From Brachyspira sp949287565 (GTDB taxonomy: Bacteria; Spirochaetota; Brachyspiria; Brachyspirales; Brachyspiraceae), in assembly GCF_036997615.1 (NCBI RefSeq), contig NZ_JAWLQA010000004.1: DNA of 64,000 bases; one strand, given 5' to 3'. A program made the position numbers and the translations under genes. Below the pieces are notes generated by a model. It worked only from the letters and a program-made list of their open reading frames with translations, did no database searches and had not been told where the DNA came from. Of this stretch, positions 26,653 to 36,900 are shown in pieces (positions within the stretch are counted from its first letter, which is position 1; every line of letters starts with the position of its first letter).

Positions 26653-27717
26653 TTAAAGTAAATTTCTTTTGTCTTTTAATTCATCTTTTTCTCTTATATC
26701 CTTTAATATATCTTTAATTTTTGAATCTTTATTATTAGGATAAATTAAAAGAACTCCGTTTGATTTTACTATAGTTAAATCATCAACTCCATCTATAGCT
26801 ATAAAAGTATCTTTATCATCATTTATTATGATATTGCTTTTTGCTTCTTTGGCATATACATTTCCAATTATTACATTATTATTATCGTCTTTATCATATA
26901 TTCTTCCGAGTGCCGAGAATGCTCCTAAATCGTCCCAGAAGAATCTTGATTTTATACATTTAATATTTTTTATTTTTTCCATTATACCGAAGTCGAAAGA
27001 TATTTTATCTATAGTTTTGAATATTTCTTCTTTTTGATTATCATCTTTGGCTTCTAATGTTTGTACAGTTTTGTTGTATGTATCAGGCATTAATTCTTTT
27101 ATTGAATTAAGAATATTATCTATAGACCATATAAACATTCCGCTATTCCATAGATAATTACCATCTTCTAAGAATTTGCATGCATTTTCATAATTAGGCT
27201 TTTCTACGAATCTATCAACATTATACACATCATCTTTAATATTATCTTTTATTTTTATATATCCATATCCTGTTTCTGCTCTGTTAGGCTTAATTCCTAC
27301 CACTACAACTTCATTAGTATTTTCACTTACTTCAATGGCATTTTCAATAGACTTTATAAATAAATCTTCATTTTTTATTATAGGATCTGCAGGAAGAACT
27401 GCAATCATAGCATTTCCTATCTTTTCTTTTATAGAAATAGCACCTAGGGCAATAGCGGCTGCTGTATCCCTTCCCATTGGTTCATATATAATGTTTTTAA
27501 AGGAAGGCATATATTTAGCAAATACATCTTTATATCTTTTGCCTGTTATTATGAAAATATTATCTTCACTAGTAATTTTTAATGCTCTGTCTATTGTCTG
27601 TTCTATAAGAGATTTATTTTCTATAATACTTAAAAATTGTTTTGGTTTGCTTTCTCTGCTTAGAGGCCATAGTCTTTCACCTATTCCTCCAGCCATTATA
27701 AGTACTGATTTTTTCAT
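26653..27717 (-). CDS. manC: Mannose-1-phosphate guanylyltransferase
   Basis: Makes GDP-mannose from mannose-1-phosphate and GTP for surface polysaccharides. 354 aa, single nucleotidyltransferase domain without the phosphomannose-isomerase half. Signature: IMAGGIGERLWPLSRESKPKQF at the N-terminus, GRDTAAAIALGA, VLPADPII, and ETGYGYIK with FVEKPNYENA. The C-terminal left-handed helix part includes FFWDDLGAFSAL. It ends 3 bases from the convergent pentapeptide-like gene with no evident terminator between them. Confidence 0.93.
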   Translation of the reverse strand: MKKSVLIMAGGIGERLWPLSRESKPKQFLSIIENKSLIEQTIDRALKITSEDNIFIITGKRYKDVFAKYMPSFKNIIYEPMGRDTAAAIALGAISIKEKIGNAMIAVLPADPIIKNEDLFIKSIENAIEVSENTNEVVVVGIKPNRAETGYGYIKIKDNIKDDVYNVDRFVEKPNYENACKFLEDGNYLWNSGMFIWSIDNILNSIKELMPDTYNKTVQTLEAKDDNQKEEIFKTIDKISFDFGIMEKIKNIKCIKSRFFWDDLGAFSALGRIYDKDDNNNVIIGNVYAKEAKSNIIINDDKDTFIAIDGVDDLTIVKSNGVLLIYPNNKDSKIKDILKDIREKDELKDKRNLL

Positions 27718-27918
27718 ATTAATGCCTTTGAATAAAAGTTATTTTATAGTACCTTATTATATATATAATTAAATAAAAAACAATGATATTGTAAAAAAAG
27801 TATTTACATTTCATACATTAAAATAAAAAAAAATATATTTTTTGTAAAAAATGTAGTTCTTATATAGTATTAATAAATATAAATACATTAATATTAAATA
27901 TAATTTAAATATTTTTAT

Positions 27919-27947
27919 TTGACAAAAATTTCATTATGTATTATCTT
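27919..27947 (+). promoter_or_regulatory. Promoter of the HTH-receiver regulator gene
   Basis: A consensus TTGACA (27919-27924), a 17-base spacer and TATCTT (27942-27947). The predicted leader is about 53 bases. The remainder of the 290-base divergent gap (27718-28006) is homopolymer-rich AT sequence with nothing else recognisable. Confidence 0.72.
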
Positions 27948-28006
27948 TTATCGTGTAATGGGAGATTTTTTATTTTTCTTTAAATTTTTGAAATTTGAGA
28001 GGTTAT

Positions 28007-28615
28007 ATGAATAATACTAAAGAGCTAATATACGATGACGATGATATGCTGTCGCCTATAGATGCGGCGAAAATAGTTGGAGTCTCAAGAACTACAGTTA
28101 ATTATTGGGTTAGACATTATGGATTAAAGGCTGATGTTACACCTGGCAAGAGATACAAAATTCGTTATGCTGATTTAAAAGCTTTTTTGGCTTTCAACAA
28201 GAAAGAAAAAAGAATCAAATTAAAAAGAAAACAGTCCAAATATAAGCTTGCCATAATCGAGCCTATGGAGATCACAAGAAAAAATTATCTTGAATGGCTT
28301 AAAGATGATTATGATGTTACATGTATATCTAATTTAGCTGCACCTTTAAAAGAGTTAAAAAAGATTTCACCTGATATCATTCTAATGGATATCAATTTAT
28401 CAGATGATAAGGATTATTTTTATCTAATAGATGAAATTAAAAAAGAAATTTCTCTAAGAACATCATTAATTATTATTATTACAAAGAGATATAATGAAGA
28501 TGATGTTGTAAATGGGCTTGAGAAAGGTGCTTGCGATTATGTAAAAAAACCTGTGGGACAAAATGAACTTAAAGCAAGAATTAAAAATGCTATTAGATTT
28601 TATGTCGATGTGTAA
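28007..28615 (+). CDS. Regulator with N-terminal HTH and C-terminal receiver domain
   Basis: 202 aa from the ATG at 28007; an in-frame TTG at 27995 overlaps the GAGAGG ribosome site and is less likely. Residues 12-65 form a MerR/excisionase-type helix-turn-helix (MLSPIDAAKIVGVSRTTVNY, then TPGKRYKIRYADLKAFL). A basic linker leads to a receiver domain (about 80-200) with the phospho-acceptor Asp in DIILMDINLSDD and the conserved Lys in CDYVKKP. The order is reversed from classical response regulators, where the receiver comes first. No sensor kinase gene is near. Target genes unknown. Confidence 0.82.
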   Translation: MNNTKELIYDDDDMLSPIDAAKIVGVSRTTVNYWVRHYGLKADVTPGKRYKIRYADLKAFLAFNKKEKRIKLKRKQSKYKLAIIEPMEITRKNYLEWLKDDYDVTCISNLAAPLKELKKISPDIILMDINLSDDKDYFYLIDEIKKEISLRTSLIIIITKRYNEDDVVNGLEKGACDYVKKPVGQNELKARIKNAIRFYVDV

Positions 28616-28622
28616 ATAATTA

Positions 28623-30608
28623 TTAAAGCATATTTATAGGGTCTATATCTATTTCTATATAATTGCCTTTATCTACTGTAAAACTACTATTTAGTTTATT
28701 AAAGAAATTTTTTAGCAGTGAATGCGATGGTGTTTTTATAAGAATATTCCATCTATAATATTTATTTAATTTGCTCATAGCACATGCTGTAGCTCCTAGA
28801 ATTATTATTTTATCAGAATCATTATAAGTTTCCATTCTAAGCATGTCTGCTATTTTATTTGCATCGTCTTCTACTTTTTTTTCGTCTATTCCTCTTATTA
28901 CTAATCTTATTAATCTTGAAAATGGAGGATAATTTAAAGGTGCTTTTCTATTTTCAATTTCTTTATTATAAAATGATATATAATCATGGTTTTTAGCACA
29001 TTCTATACTATAGTTGTTAGGGGAATAAGTTTGAATATATACTATTCCGTTTTTCTCTCCTCTTCCGCTTCTTCCTGCAACTTGTGTTATTAAATTAAAT
29101 GTTCTTTCAGCACTTCTAAAATCTGGAATATGAAGCGACATATCTGCAAATAAAACACCTACTAAAGTAACATTAGGAAAATCAAGTCCTTTAGCTATCA
29201 TTTGAGTTCCAACTAATATATCTATTTCTCCATCAGAAAATCTTTTGAATATTTTTTCATAATTTTTTGTCCCGCCTACTGTATCCTGATCCATTCTTTC
29301 TACTACAGCATTTGGAAAAAGTATATTTAAATGCTCCTCTACTTTTTCAGTACCGCTTCCTATTCTCTCAAAATGTCCTATTTTACATTCATCACAAAGC
29401 TCATCTAAATATTGAGTATATCCGCAGTAATGGCACATAACAACATTTTTCTTTTTATGATAAGTAAGAGATACCGAACAATTAGGGCATTCTAAAACTC
29501 TTTGACAATATGAACAAGTAACTACAGGAGCATAACCTTTACGATTAAGAAATAGTATAATTTGTTCTTTTTTCTCTAATTTTCTATTTATTTCTTCTGT
29601 CAATTTTTGAGTAATCATAGGAAAAGCATCTGATCTTTTTTCCTTTTTCAAATCTAATATTTTAACTTCAGGCATATTAACTGAAGCCGCTCTTTTCTTT
29701 AGGCTTAGAAGTTCTATTTTGCCTATTGATGCATAATAAAAACTTTCTATAGAAGGAGTAGCACTTCCTAAAAGCAATGTAGCATTTTCATGAGATTTTC
29801 TATAAAAAGCAACCTGTCTTGCATGATATCTTGGTGTATCTCCTGCCTTATAACTTGTTTCATGCTCTTCATCTATAACTATTATACCCAAATTTGGAGT
29901 AGGGGAGAATATAGCACTTCTAGCACCTATAACGATTTTTATCTCATCTTTTTTTATCATCTGCCAATATCTGTATTTAGAATTAGGCGATAATTTACTA
30001 TGAAGTACTGCTATTTTTCCTTCAAATCTTTCAGCAAATCTTTTTATAGTTTGAGGTGTTAAAGATATTTCAGGAAGTATAACTATTGCCTGCTTTCCCA
30101 TATCAACAACTTTCTTTATAGCTTGCAAATATACTTCTGTTTTTCCGCTTCCTGTTACGCCATGAAGAAGAAAAGTTTTTGGATTATTTGATTCTATACT
30201 TTCATTAATTTTTTTTAGTACAGCTTCTTGTTCTTCATTAAGTTTTAAATATGGTTTTTGTTTTGCAGGTATTGGTTTTGCTTTTTTTTCTTTTTTGGCT
30301 GGAGTACCTACGGGAAGTGCGGCAAATAATGCCTCTCCGAAAGATGAATGATAATAATTACTCATCCATTTTGCTAATTTGAATTCTTTATCTGAACAAA
30401 TAGGTTCAAGATCAATTCTAGCTTTGATAGGATATACTTTATAGTTACCGTCTATAGTTTCAACTTCTTCTACAACAATACCCTTATTATTTTTACCCTT
30501 AATAGGAGCAACAACTCTACATCCTACCAAGCTATCATTAATCTCATCTGGTTTTCTGTATGTAAGTATTTTATCTATAGGCAGATTGAAAACAACTTTA
30601 ACATACAT
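28623..30608 (-). CDS. priA: Primosomal protein N' (replication restart helicase)
   Basis: 3'-5' DNA helicase that reloads the replisome at stalled forks. 661 aa, somewhat shorter than E. coli PriA (732). Seen: the N-terminal fork-binding domain, Walker A HGVTGSGKTEVYLQ, Walker B IVIDEEHETSYKAGD, the zinc-binding cysteines in CSYCQRVLECPNC and VVMCHYCGYTQYLDELCDEC, and helicase motifs V-VI (TQMIAKGLDFPNVTLVGV, TQVAGRSGRGEK). It begins 2 bases after the dksA-like gene on the same strand. Confidence 0.96.
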   Translation of the reverse strand: MYVKVVFNLPIDKILTYRKPDEINDSLVGCRVVAPIKGKNNKGIVVEEVETIDGNYKVYPIKARIDLEPICSDKEFKLAKWMSNYYHSSFGEALFAALPVGTPAKKEKKAKPIPAKQKPYLKLNEEQEAVLKKINESIESNNPKTFLLHGVTGSGKTEVYLQAIKKVVDMGKQAIVILPEISLTPQTIKRFAERFEGKIAVLHSKLSPNSKYRYWQMIKKDEIKIVIGARSAIFSPTPNLGIIVIDEEHETSYKAGDTPRYHARQVAFYRKSHENATLLLGSATPSIESFYYASIGKIELLSLKKRAASVNMPEVKILDLKKEKRSDAFPMITQKLTEEINRKLEKKEQIILFLNRKGYAPVVTCSYCQRVLECPNCSVSLTYHKKKNVVMCHYCGYTQYLDELCDECKIGHFERIGSGTEKVEEHLNILFPNAVVERMDQDTVGGTKNYEKIFKRFSDGEIDILVGTQMIAKGLDFPNVTLVGVLFADMSLHIPDFRSAERTFNLITQVAGRSGRGEKNGIVYIQTYSPNNYSIECAKNHDYISFYNKEIENRKAPLNYPPFSRLIRLVIRGIDEKKVEDDANKIADMLRMETYNDSDKIIILGATACAMSKLNKYYRWNILIKTPSHSLLKNFFNKLNSSFTVDKGNYIEIDIDPINML

Positions 30609-30610
30609 TA

Positions 30611-30976
30611 TTACATTTTTTCGCGACGTTTTTTATCTTCATATTTAGACATGCAGTTTACACATCTTAAAGTATAAGGCAAAGCAGTTAATCTCTCTTC
30701 ATTGATTTCTTCTTTACAGTCGATACATTTACCATAAGTACCATCTTCTATTCTTTTAAGTGCATTATTAAGCATATCTAATTTATCTTTTTCTTTTTGT
30801 GAGAAATTCATTAGATTTTGTTTCTCATAAGCCTGAAATGCTATGTCCACCATATCACCATGAGAATCATCTTTAAGAGCCTCATAAGTTTCATTTCCGC
30901 TTAATAATTCATCTAATGTTTTTCTTTTTTCTTCTAATAATAAATCTTTAAATTTTTTTAACTTCTTAGCAGTCAT
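30611..30976 (-). CDS. DksA/TraR-family zinc-finger protein
   Basis: 121 aa. The N-terminal part is a coiled coil (LKKFKDLLLEEKRKTLDELL), and the C-terminal zinc finger is complete with four cysteines (CIDCKEEINEERLTALPYTLRC then NC; C-x2-C-x17-C-x2-C). DksA-type proteins bind RNA polymerase in the secondary channel and adjust rRNA and stress transcription with ppGpp. Being placed between rpsI and priA, it may be co-transcribed with ribosomal genes. Whether it is a true DksA cannot be settled here. Confidence 0.85.
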   Translation of the reverse strand: MTAKKLKKFKDLLLEEKRKTLDELLSGNETYEALKDDSHGDMVDIAFQAYEKQNLMNFSQKEKDKLDMLNNALKRIEDGTYGKCIDCKEEINEERLTALPYTLRCVNCMSKYEDKKRREKM

Positions 30977-31020
30977 TATACCAACCTTTAAGCAATATAG
31001 TAACCCAATAAAAAGATATC

Positions 31021-31419
31021 TTAACGTTTTGAGAATTGGAAACGTTTTCTAGCACCAGATCTTCCGTATTTTTTACGTTCAACTACACGAGAATCTCTAG
31101 TAAGGAATCCATTTCTTTTTAAAGTAGTTCTGAAATCCTGACTTTCACCTACTAAAGCCTTAGCGATACCATGTCTTACTGCATCAGCTTGAGCAGAAAC
31201 ACCGCCGCCATGAACATTAGCAAATACATCATATTTTCCAAAATTACCTGTTACTTTCAAAGCATCTTCTACTACTTTAAGAAGTGCTGCTCTATTGCAG
31301 AAGTATTCAGCATAATTTTTTCCATTTATTAAAATTTTGCCGCTGCCTAAAGTTATACGAACTCTTGCATTAGCTGTTTTTCTTTTTCCAGTAAAAATAG
31401 TTAATTGTTTAGCTGCCAT
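31021..31419 (-). CDS. rpsI: 30S ribosomal protein S9
   Basis: Small-subunit protein whose C-terminal tail reaches the P-site tRNA. 132 aa. Recognised by FTGKRKTANARVRITLGSG, GGGVSAQADAVRHGIAKALV and the basic tail KKYGRSGARKRFQFSKR. AGGAG lies before the ATG. It follows rplM by 13 bases, the universal L13-S9 pair. Confidence 0.97.
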   Translation of the reverse strand: MAAKQLTIFTGKRKTANARVRITLGSGKILINGKNYAEYFCNRAALLKVVEDALKVTGNFGKYDVFANVHGGGVSAQADAVRHGIAKALVGESQDFRTTLKRNGFLTRDSRVVERKKYGRSGARKRFQFSKR

Positions 31420-31432
31420 TTTTATCTCCTAA

Positions 31433-31888
31433 TTATATATTTACTACAGTAGGTTTATTAGCTTCATGCGGATGCTCGCTTCCTGCATATACTTTTAACT
31501 TCTTAAGATGAAGTCTTCCTAATGGATTATGAGAAAGCATACCTTTTACAGCTATTTTTACCATTCTTTCAGGATTTTTTTCTAATAATTCGCCGTAGCT
31601 TATAGCTTTTATACCGCCTGGATAACCTGTATGTCTATAGTGAATTTTTCCTTTCTTTTTATTTCCTGTTAATACTATGTCTTTGGCATTGATGATAATA
31701 ACATAATCACCATTGTCTAAGTTGTATGCATAGTCTACTTTATGTTTTCCTTTAAGCATATAAGCTGCTCTGCTTGCTACTCTTCCTAATGACTTACCTT
31801 TGGCATCTATTATTAGCCAATTTTGCTTTATATCTTTTTGTGATAAAACGTAAGTACTGTTTTTTGTTTTTAATGTTTTTTTATCCAT
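31433..31888 (-). CDS. rplM: 50S ribosomal protein L13
   Basis: Early-assembly large-subunit protein. 151 aa from the ATG at 31888 (MDKKTLKTKNSTYVLSQKDI); a GTG at 31897 is in frame, but AAGG at a good distance favours the ATG. WLIIDAKGKSLGRVASRAAY, the GDYVIIINAKDIVLTGNK segment and GMLSHNPLGRLHLKKLKVYAG are L13 motifs. It opens the rplM-rpsI-dksA-like-priA series and has a near-perfect promoter. Confidence 0.97.
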   Translation of the reverse strand: MDKKTLKTKNSTYVLSQKDIKQNWLIIDAKGKSLGRVASRAAYMLKGKHKVDYAYNLDNGDYVIIINAKDIVLTGNKKKGKIHYRHTGYPGGIKAISYGELLEKNPERMVKIAVKGMLSHNPLGRLHLKKLKVYAGSEHPHEANKPTVVNI

Positions 31889-31959
31889 AACATACACACC
31901 TTGATTTAACGTTTTAAAAAAATTTGGTAGTTTTTATCTTAAAAATGTAACGGTGCGTA

Positions 31960-31988
31960 ATTATAACATGAATATGCTGTAAAGTCAA
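31960..31988 (-). promoter_or_regulatory. Promoter of the rplM-rpsI operon
   Basis: On the minus strand TTGACT (31988-31983), a 17-base spacer and TATAAT (31965-31960). Predicted start near 31953, giving a leader of about 65 bases before rplM. Confidence 0.8.
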
Positions 31989-32111
31989 ATTTAATTTATA
32001 AAATTATTTTGACAATTTGAATGCTTGTTTTTAGTTCTATGAGTTTGATTATTTTAAGAGATTTTATTATTCCTATGATTATTATAAGGTATATAGTGTT
32101 TTTTGCTTTGA

Positions 32112-32375
32112 TTATTTTTTTATATTTTTAATTATTTTAAGTATATCATCGATACCAACTATATTTACTATTTTTATAATTTTTTCCAAATCACTTCTTT
32201 CTATTTTTTTTAATAAATCAAGATATTTTTTATCTTTTATATTGTTATTTATATCAATTATCTTAGATATATCTTTCATTTTTATTATTTTGATAATTTC
32301 TATTAATTTATTTTTTCCTATTATATTTACAATATTTATTATATTACTAATGTTATCTTTAGCTTTGTTAAACAT
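32112..32375 (-). CDS. Small Ile/Lys/Asn-rich hypothetical protein
   Basis: 87 aa from the ATG at 32375 (a TTG at 32384 is also in frame; AAGG lies 9 bases before the ATG). The composition is dominated by Ile, Lys, Asn and Asp, with an internal repeat of the type KIIKIVNIVGIDDILKIIK and IINIVNIIGKNKLIEIIKI, suggesting short amphipathic helices. Unrecognised. Its composition mirrors the AT-rich background, so it may be a real small helical protein or a chance frame; the coupled ribosome site and lack of overlap favour real. Confidence 0.5.
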   Translation of the reverse strand: MFNKAKDNISNIINIVNIIGKNKLIEIIKIIKMKDISKIIDINNNIKDKKYLDLLKKIERSDLEKIIKIVNIVGIDDILKIIKNIKK

Positions 32376-32457
32376 CTTTGTCAACCTTTTTTAGATATTA
32401 TAATATAAAATACTGTTTATTTCAATATATATGTATTGTTTAATGCTATATTATTTA

Positions 32458-33294
32458 TTATTTTAAATATATATTATCAAGTAATCTAGTAGAGCCGCAG
32501 TAGCAGGAGATGAGTATTATTGAATTTTTTGTTGCTATTTCTACATTAGTTAGTGTTTCTTTGTCTGCTATATAAACATATTCTAGTTTAAGCATTTTAT
32601 GGGATTTCAAATTATTCTTTATTATATCTATTAAATATGATGATTTAGTACCGCCTTTTTTAAACTCTTCTCTTGCCTCTTTGAGAAGTTTATATATTAT
32701 AGCAGCTTCTTCTTTTTCTCTATCACTTAATAAGCTATTTAAACTGCTTAAAGCCAGCATATTCTCATCTCTTACTATATTGATAGTTTTTAATGCTATA
32801 TTATAATTCAAATCTTTTATTATTTTTTTTATTATAAATACTTCCTGATAATCATATTCAATAAAATATACATTTGTAGGCGATATTATATTAAAGAGCT
32901 TCAATACTGTTGTTATTATGCCTTTATAATATATTGGTCTTGAAATTATATTTAATTTACTGCTTTCTATATTTATATGAATAGCATAATCATCTGGTAT
33001 CATCTCTTCTACAGATGGTAAAAATAATACATCTGCCTGACATTCTTCTAAAAGTTTTTTATCTTTATCTAAATCCTGAGGATATTTTTCTATATCTTCT
33101 ACTTTCATAAACTGAAGCGGATTAAGAAATATACTCACAATTACAATATCGCATTCTTTTTTGGCTTTTTTTATTAAAGCCGCATGTCCTTCATGCAAAG
33201 CTCCCATAGTGGGAATTAAAGCTATAGAATTATTTTTATTGTCATTAATAAATTTATATGCACTTTTTATATTTTTTAATATAGTTAAATACAT
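32458..33294 (-). CDS. panC: Pantothenate synthetase-like protein (divergent active site)
   Basis: 278 aa, normal PanC length. PanC joins pantoate and beta-alanine with ATP. The nucleotide-binding H-x2-H (H34, H37 in PTMGALHEGH) and the NPLQF pantoate loop are present. But the usual F-G-x-K-D-Y-Q-Q is FIEYDYQE (the Lys replaced by Tyr147) and the usual SSRN is SSLN (Arg replaced by Leu185), both residues that bind ATP phosphates in studied PanC enzymes. No panB or panD is adjacent. Either a divergent active enzyme or one losing function. Confidence 0.82.
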   Translation of the reverse strand: MYLTILKNIKSAYKFINDNKNNSIALIPTMGALHEGHAALIKKAKKECDIVIVSIFLNPLQFMKVEDIEKYPQDLDKDKKLLEECQADVLFLPSVEEMIPDDYAIHINIESSKLNIISRPIYYKGIITTVLKLFNIISPTNVYFIEYDYQEVFIIKKIIKDLNYNIALKTINIVRDENMLALSSLNSLLSDREKEEAAIIYKLLKEAREEFKKGGTKSSYLIDIIKNNLKSHKMLKLEYVYIADKETLTNVEIATKNSIILISCYCGSTRLLDNIYLK

Positions 33295-33297
33295 ATA

Positions 33298-33759
33298 TTA
33301 ATCCATTTTTTTATTCATTTTATCCTGATTTGTCGCAGGTTCATAAAAATACAATGCCAGTATAGTTTGAAGCGGAAACATTATAATAGCTTCAATAAAC
33401 ATACTAAAACGTCTTATAGTAAATATGATATCTTTTTTTAATACAAATACATTTAATATATAAAGTATTTTAGTAACAGCAAATACTAAAAATAATAGTA
33501 TTATTATAAAATATGGTAATGTATTTGGTGCTGGAAGTATAGCAATATATTTAGGTGTTTCATTGTTATTGGCATTAACAACAAAGAGATATATTCCAAA
33601 AAGATATACAAAAGTAAAAAAGATGTCTAATGCAATAGTAACTATTGTTGCATTTTTATATGATATTTCAGGATAAAGTAAAGTTCCGCATGAGCGGCAT
33701 TGTTTGGCATATTTATCATTTACAGTTTTACAAGATTTGCATTTAATAGTCTTAGCCAT
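33298..33759 (-). CDS. Zinc-ribbon membrane protein
   Basis: 153 aa from the ATG at 33759 (MAKTIKCKSCKTVNDKYAKQ); an upstream ATG at 33780 contains the AGGAG site and lacks one of its own. The N-terminal zinc ribbon is C-x2-C and C-x2-C (CKSC, CRSC). Three or four hydrophobic helices follow (about 40-65, 85-110, 125-145). Such proteins are usually of unknown function. It ends 3 bases before panC, on the same strand. Confidence 0.75.
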   Translation of the reverse strand: MAKTIKCKSCKTVNDKYAKQCRSCGTLLYPEISYKNATIVTIALDIFFTFVYLFGIYLFVVNANNNETPKYIAILPAPNTLPYFIIILLFLVFAVTKILYILNVFVLKKDIIFTIRRFSMFIEAIIMFPLQTILALYFYEPATNQDKMNKKMD

Positions 33760-33877
33760 AATTTTATTGAGCTCCTTCATTTAATCAGCTTCAGTGTATT
33801 AAATTTTTATTAATAATAATATTTATAAATAGCAAAATTGTCAACTATCATAAATAAATAATCATTAAACTTTATAT

Positions 33878-33919
33878 AAAAAATATAATCCCTGACATTT
33901 ATCAAAAATATCAGGGATT
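33878..33919 (-). terminator. Intrinsic terminator of the efflux operon
   Basis: The arms AATCCCTGACA (33887-33897) and TATCAGGGATT (33909-33919) pair; read on the minus strand the single mismatch becomes G-U, and a T-rich tail follows. Confidence 0.8.
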
Positions 33920-33948
33920 AATTAATAATTATTTTTATAATAATTAAA

Positions 33949-36900
33949 TTAATTTGCAGTTGTTGTTATAGTGCTTGTAATCTCCTCTGAAGGATTTGTT
34001 GTAGAAGGAATTTTTATAAGTCTTAAATCAAACATAATCATAAACATACAAGGTAAGAATATGAGTGTAAGCAATGAAGCAAATAAAAGTCCGTAAGCTA
34101 ATGCCATAACTATAGGAATAATGATATCTGCTCTACCGCCTATACCATAAGCAGTAGGTAAAAGTCCTACAACTGTAGTAACAGTAGTTAAGAATACCGG
34201 ACGAAGTCTTTGCTTAGCTCCGTCAACAATAGCCTTAGCAACACCTTTTTTACCGCCTTCAACACCTTCATCTATGATTTTGTTAATCAAGTCAACAAGT
34301 ATGATACCATTGTTTACAACAACACCAGCCAAACCGATGATACCTACAACACCCATAAATGATAAAGGCATTTTGTGAACAGCAAATCCCAATAATACAC
34401 CAATTAAACCGAATGGAATGATTATCATTATCATAATAGGCTGTATAAATCTGTTTAACTGAAGTAATAATACAATATATACGAATATGAATGCCATAGC
34501 AAAACTGAAAGCTAATTGTTTTATGGCTTTCATAGTTTCTTTAGCTTCACCGCCGAATTCTAATTTTAAACCTCTATATTGTCTGTTAAAATCTTTAAAT
34601 CTTTCACTTACTGCAGCCATAACCTGCTGAGAAGTATTTTTACCGTATTCTATTCCAGCAGTGATTGTTATTGTTCTTTGTCCGTTATAGTGTTTTAATG
34701 TAGCAAGTCCGTCAGCTTTTTCTATTGTAGCAAGATTTTTAAGATAAATTAATCTTCCTTGAGAGTTAGGTATTAAAAGATTTTCTAAATACTTAGCATC
34801 ATAAGTAAACTCATCATCAAATACAACTCTGAAATCTAATTTATTTTCAAGTTCCTGTATATATGTAGCTTCTGTACCATAATATGCAGTTCTTACTTCA
34901 TTAGCTACAGTTGCTACATTAACACCAAGTTCAGCTATTTTATCATAATCGAACATAACTCTTAATTCTTCTTTACCAACTTTATCATCATCATCTATAT
35001 TGATAACACCAGGTACTGTAGCTAAGAATTCTTTTATTTCATCTTTAGCCTTTTTAGCAAGTTCAGTATTGTTTCCTACTATTTTAATATCTACAGGATC
35101 TCCTGGGTCAATATTTCCTTTTGTGTTCATACTGAATATAGGAACAGTTTGTCTTATATCTGTTTTATCTATTTCCTGATTGATTAAAGCAACAAGTTCA
35201 TCGGCTGTTCTGTCTCTTTCAGCAGCAGGTACTAAATAAACCATAATACCGGCTAAACTTCCTTTTTCTTCAGAAACAACTTCTTGGTCAACTTGTTTTC
35301 CTACAAGTGAGTATAAAGCAACAAGTTCTTCTGGTTTAACTACGCTTGCTACAACATCTTCTATTTTAGCAATTTCTTTAGTTGTAACTTCTTTAGTTGT
35401 ACCAGTAGGCATTTCTATATTAATAACTATAGTATCAGCACTTGTATCATATATAAGTACAAAGTTTTTGAAACTGTTTTGTGCTAAGAATACTGAAGCT
35501 ATTAATAAAGCAACGAATGCACCTATAACAATATATCTGACACTTATTAATTTCTCCAATATTGCTCCGAAAGGTATTTTCATTTTATCGAATAAAGCAT
35601 CTTTGTCGAAATCAAGAGGATTTTTAAATTTGCCTTTCTTTTTAGGTTTATAAGATTTATATTTATCTTCTTTATCTTGTAATTGGTTAGGCAAAAGCAA
35701 AGTAGCTTGAAGCATACTTACAACAAGAGTAAATATAACGATTTTTGGGAAAATATTTAATATTTTACCCATCATACCGCTGATTGTAAGCATAGGGAAG
35801 AATGCAGCAACAGTTGTAAGTGTTGAAGCCACAATAGGCATTACAACATCAGAAACGGCAAGTCTTGTAGCTTCAAGTCCTTTATATCCTGCCTGTTTAA
35901 AGTTGAATATATTTTCAGATACTACTATCGAGTTGTCTACTATCATACCAAGTACTGTAATAATAGCAGCTAATGACATAGTGTTGAATGTAATACCTGC
36001 TATCTGCATGTATATAAAACACGAGAACATTGTAACAACCATTCCCAAGCTTGTAAACATAGCACTTTTGAAATCCAAGAATATAATCAAAGTTATGAAG
36101 ATGATTATAAATCCTTGAATAAGGTTTGAAGTTACAATACTTAAAAGAGATTTAATTGTTCTTGAGTTATCACCCATAACAGATACTTGAATATTATCAG
36201 GTATTAAATCAGCATTATCTTTTAAATACTGATTTACTACATCAATAGTTTTAAGAATGTCAGCATTTTCATTTTTTACAATGGAAAGAGAATATCCGGA
36301 AGCTCTATTAACTCTCATCAATGTAGTTTTATCTTCAAATCCAGATACAACACGTGCTATATCGCTTACTCTTACTCTTTGTCCATTAAATGTAGAACGT
36401 ATAATAACATTGCTTGCTTCCATAGGGTCCTGAAACTCACCGTAAGTTACAACAGTTTGTTCTTTTCCGCCTGATTCTATATCACCGCCGGTAGCCCTTA
36501 CATTTCTTATACTAAGTGCATTTACAACATCGCTTAAAGCTATATAATTTTTCTGCATTTTTATAGGGTCTATATAAACTTTAATTTCAGGATCAGTTCT
36601 TCCTTCTATTCTTACTTCTCCTACACCTTCAAGTCTTACCAGTTCATTTTCAAGCATTTGGCTTACATCAAATAATTCTCTTTCATCGCCTTCCATACCT
36701 TCTTTAAAGTGAACAGCTAATGTATATATTGCCATTTTATTAGGGTTCAAGTCATAAGTTGTAACCTCTTCAACATCTGTTGATAAATCAGGTACGTTCT
36801 GCATTTGTCTGAATATTTCGTCTTTAACAGGCTGTCTGTCTGGAAGAGTTTCATCTAATGTTACTAATATTATAGCAACGTTTTCAATAATTGTTGTTTC

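Noticed and set aside
27335..27772. 145-codon open frame opposite manC
   Set aside because: Antisense to a well-supported gene with clear motifs; no ribosome site or family resemblance.
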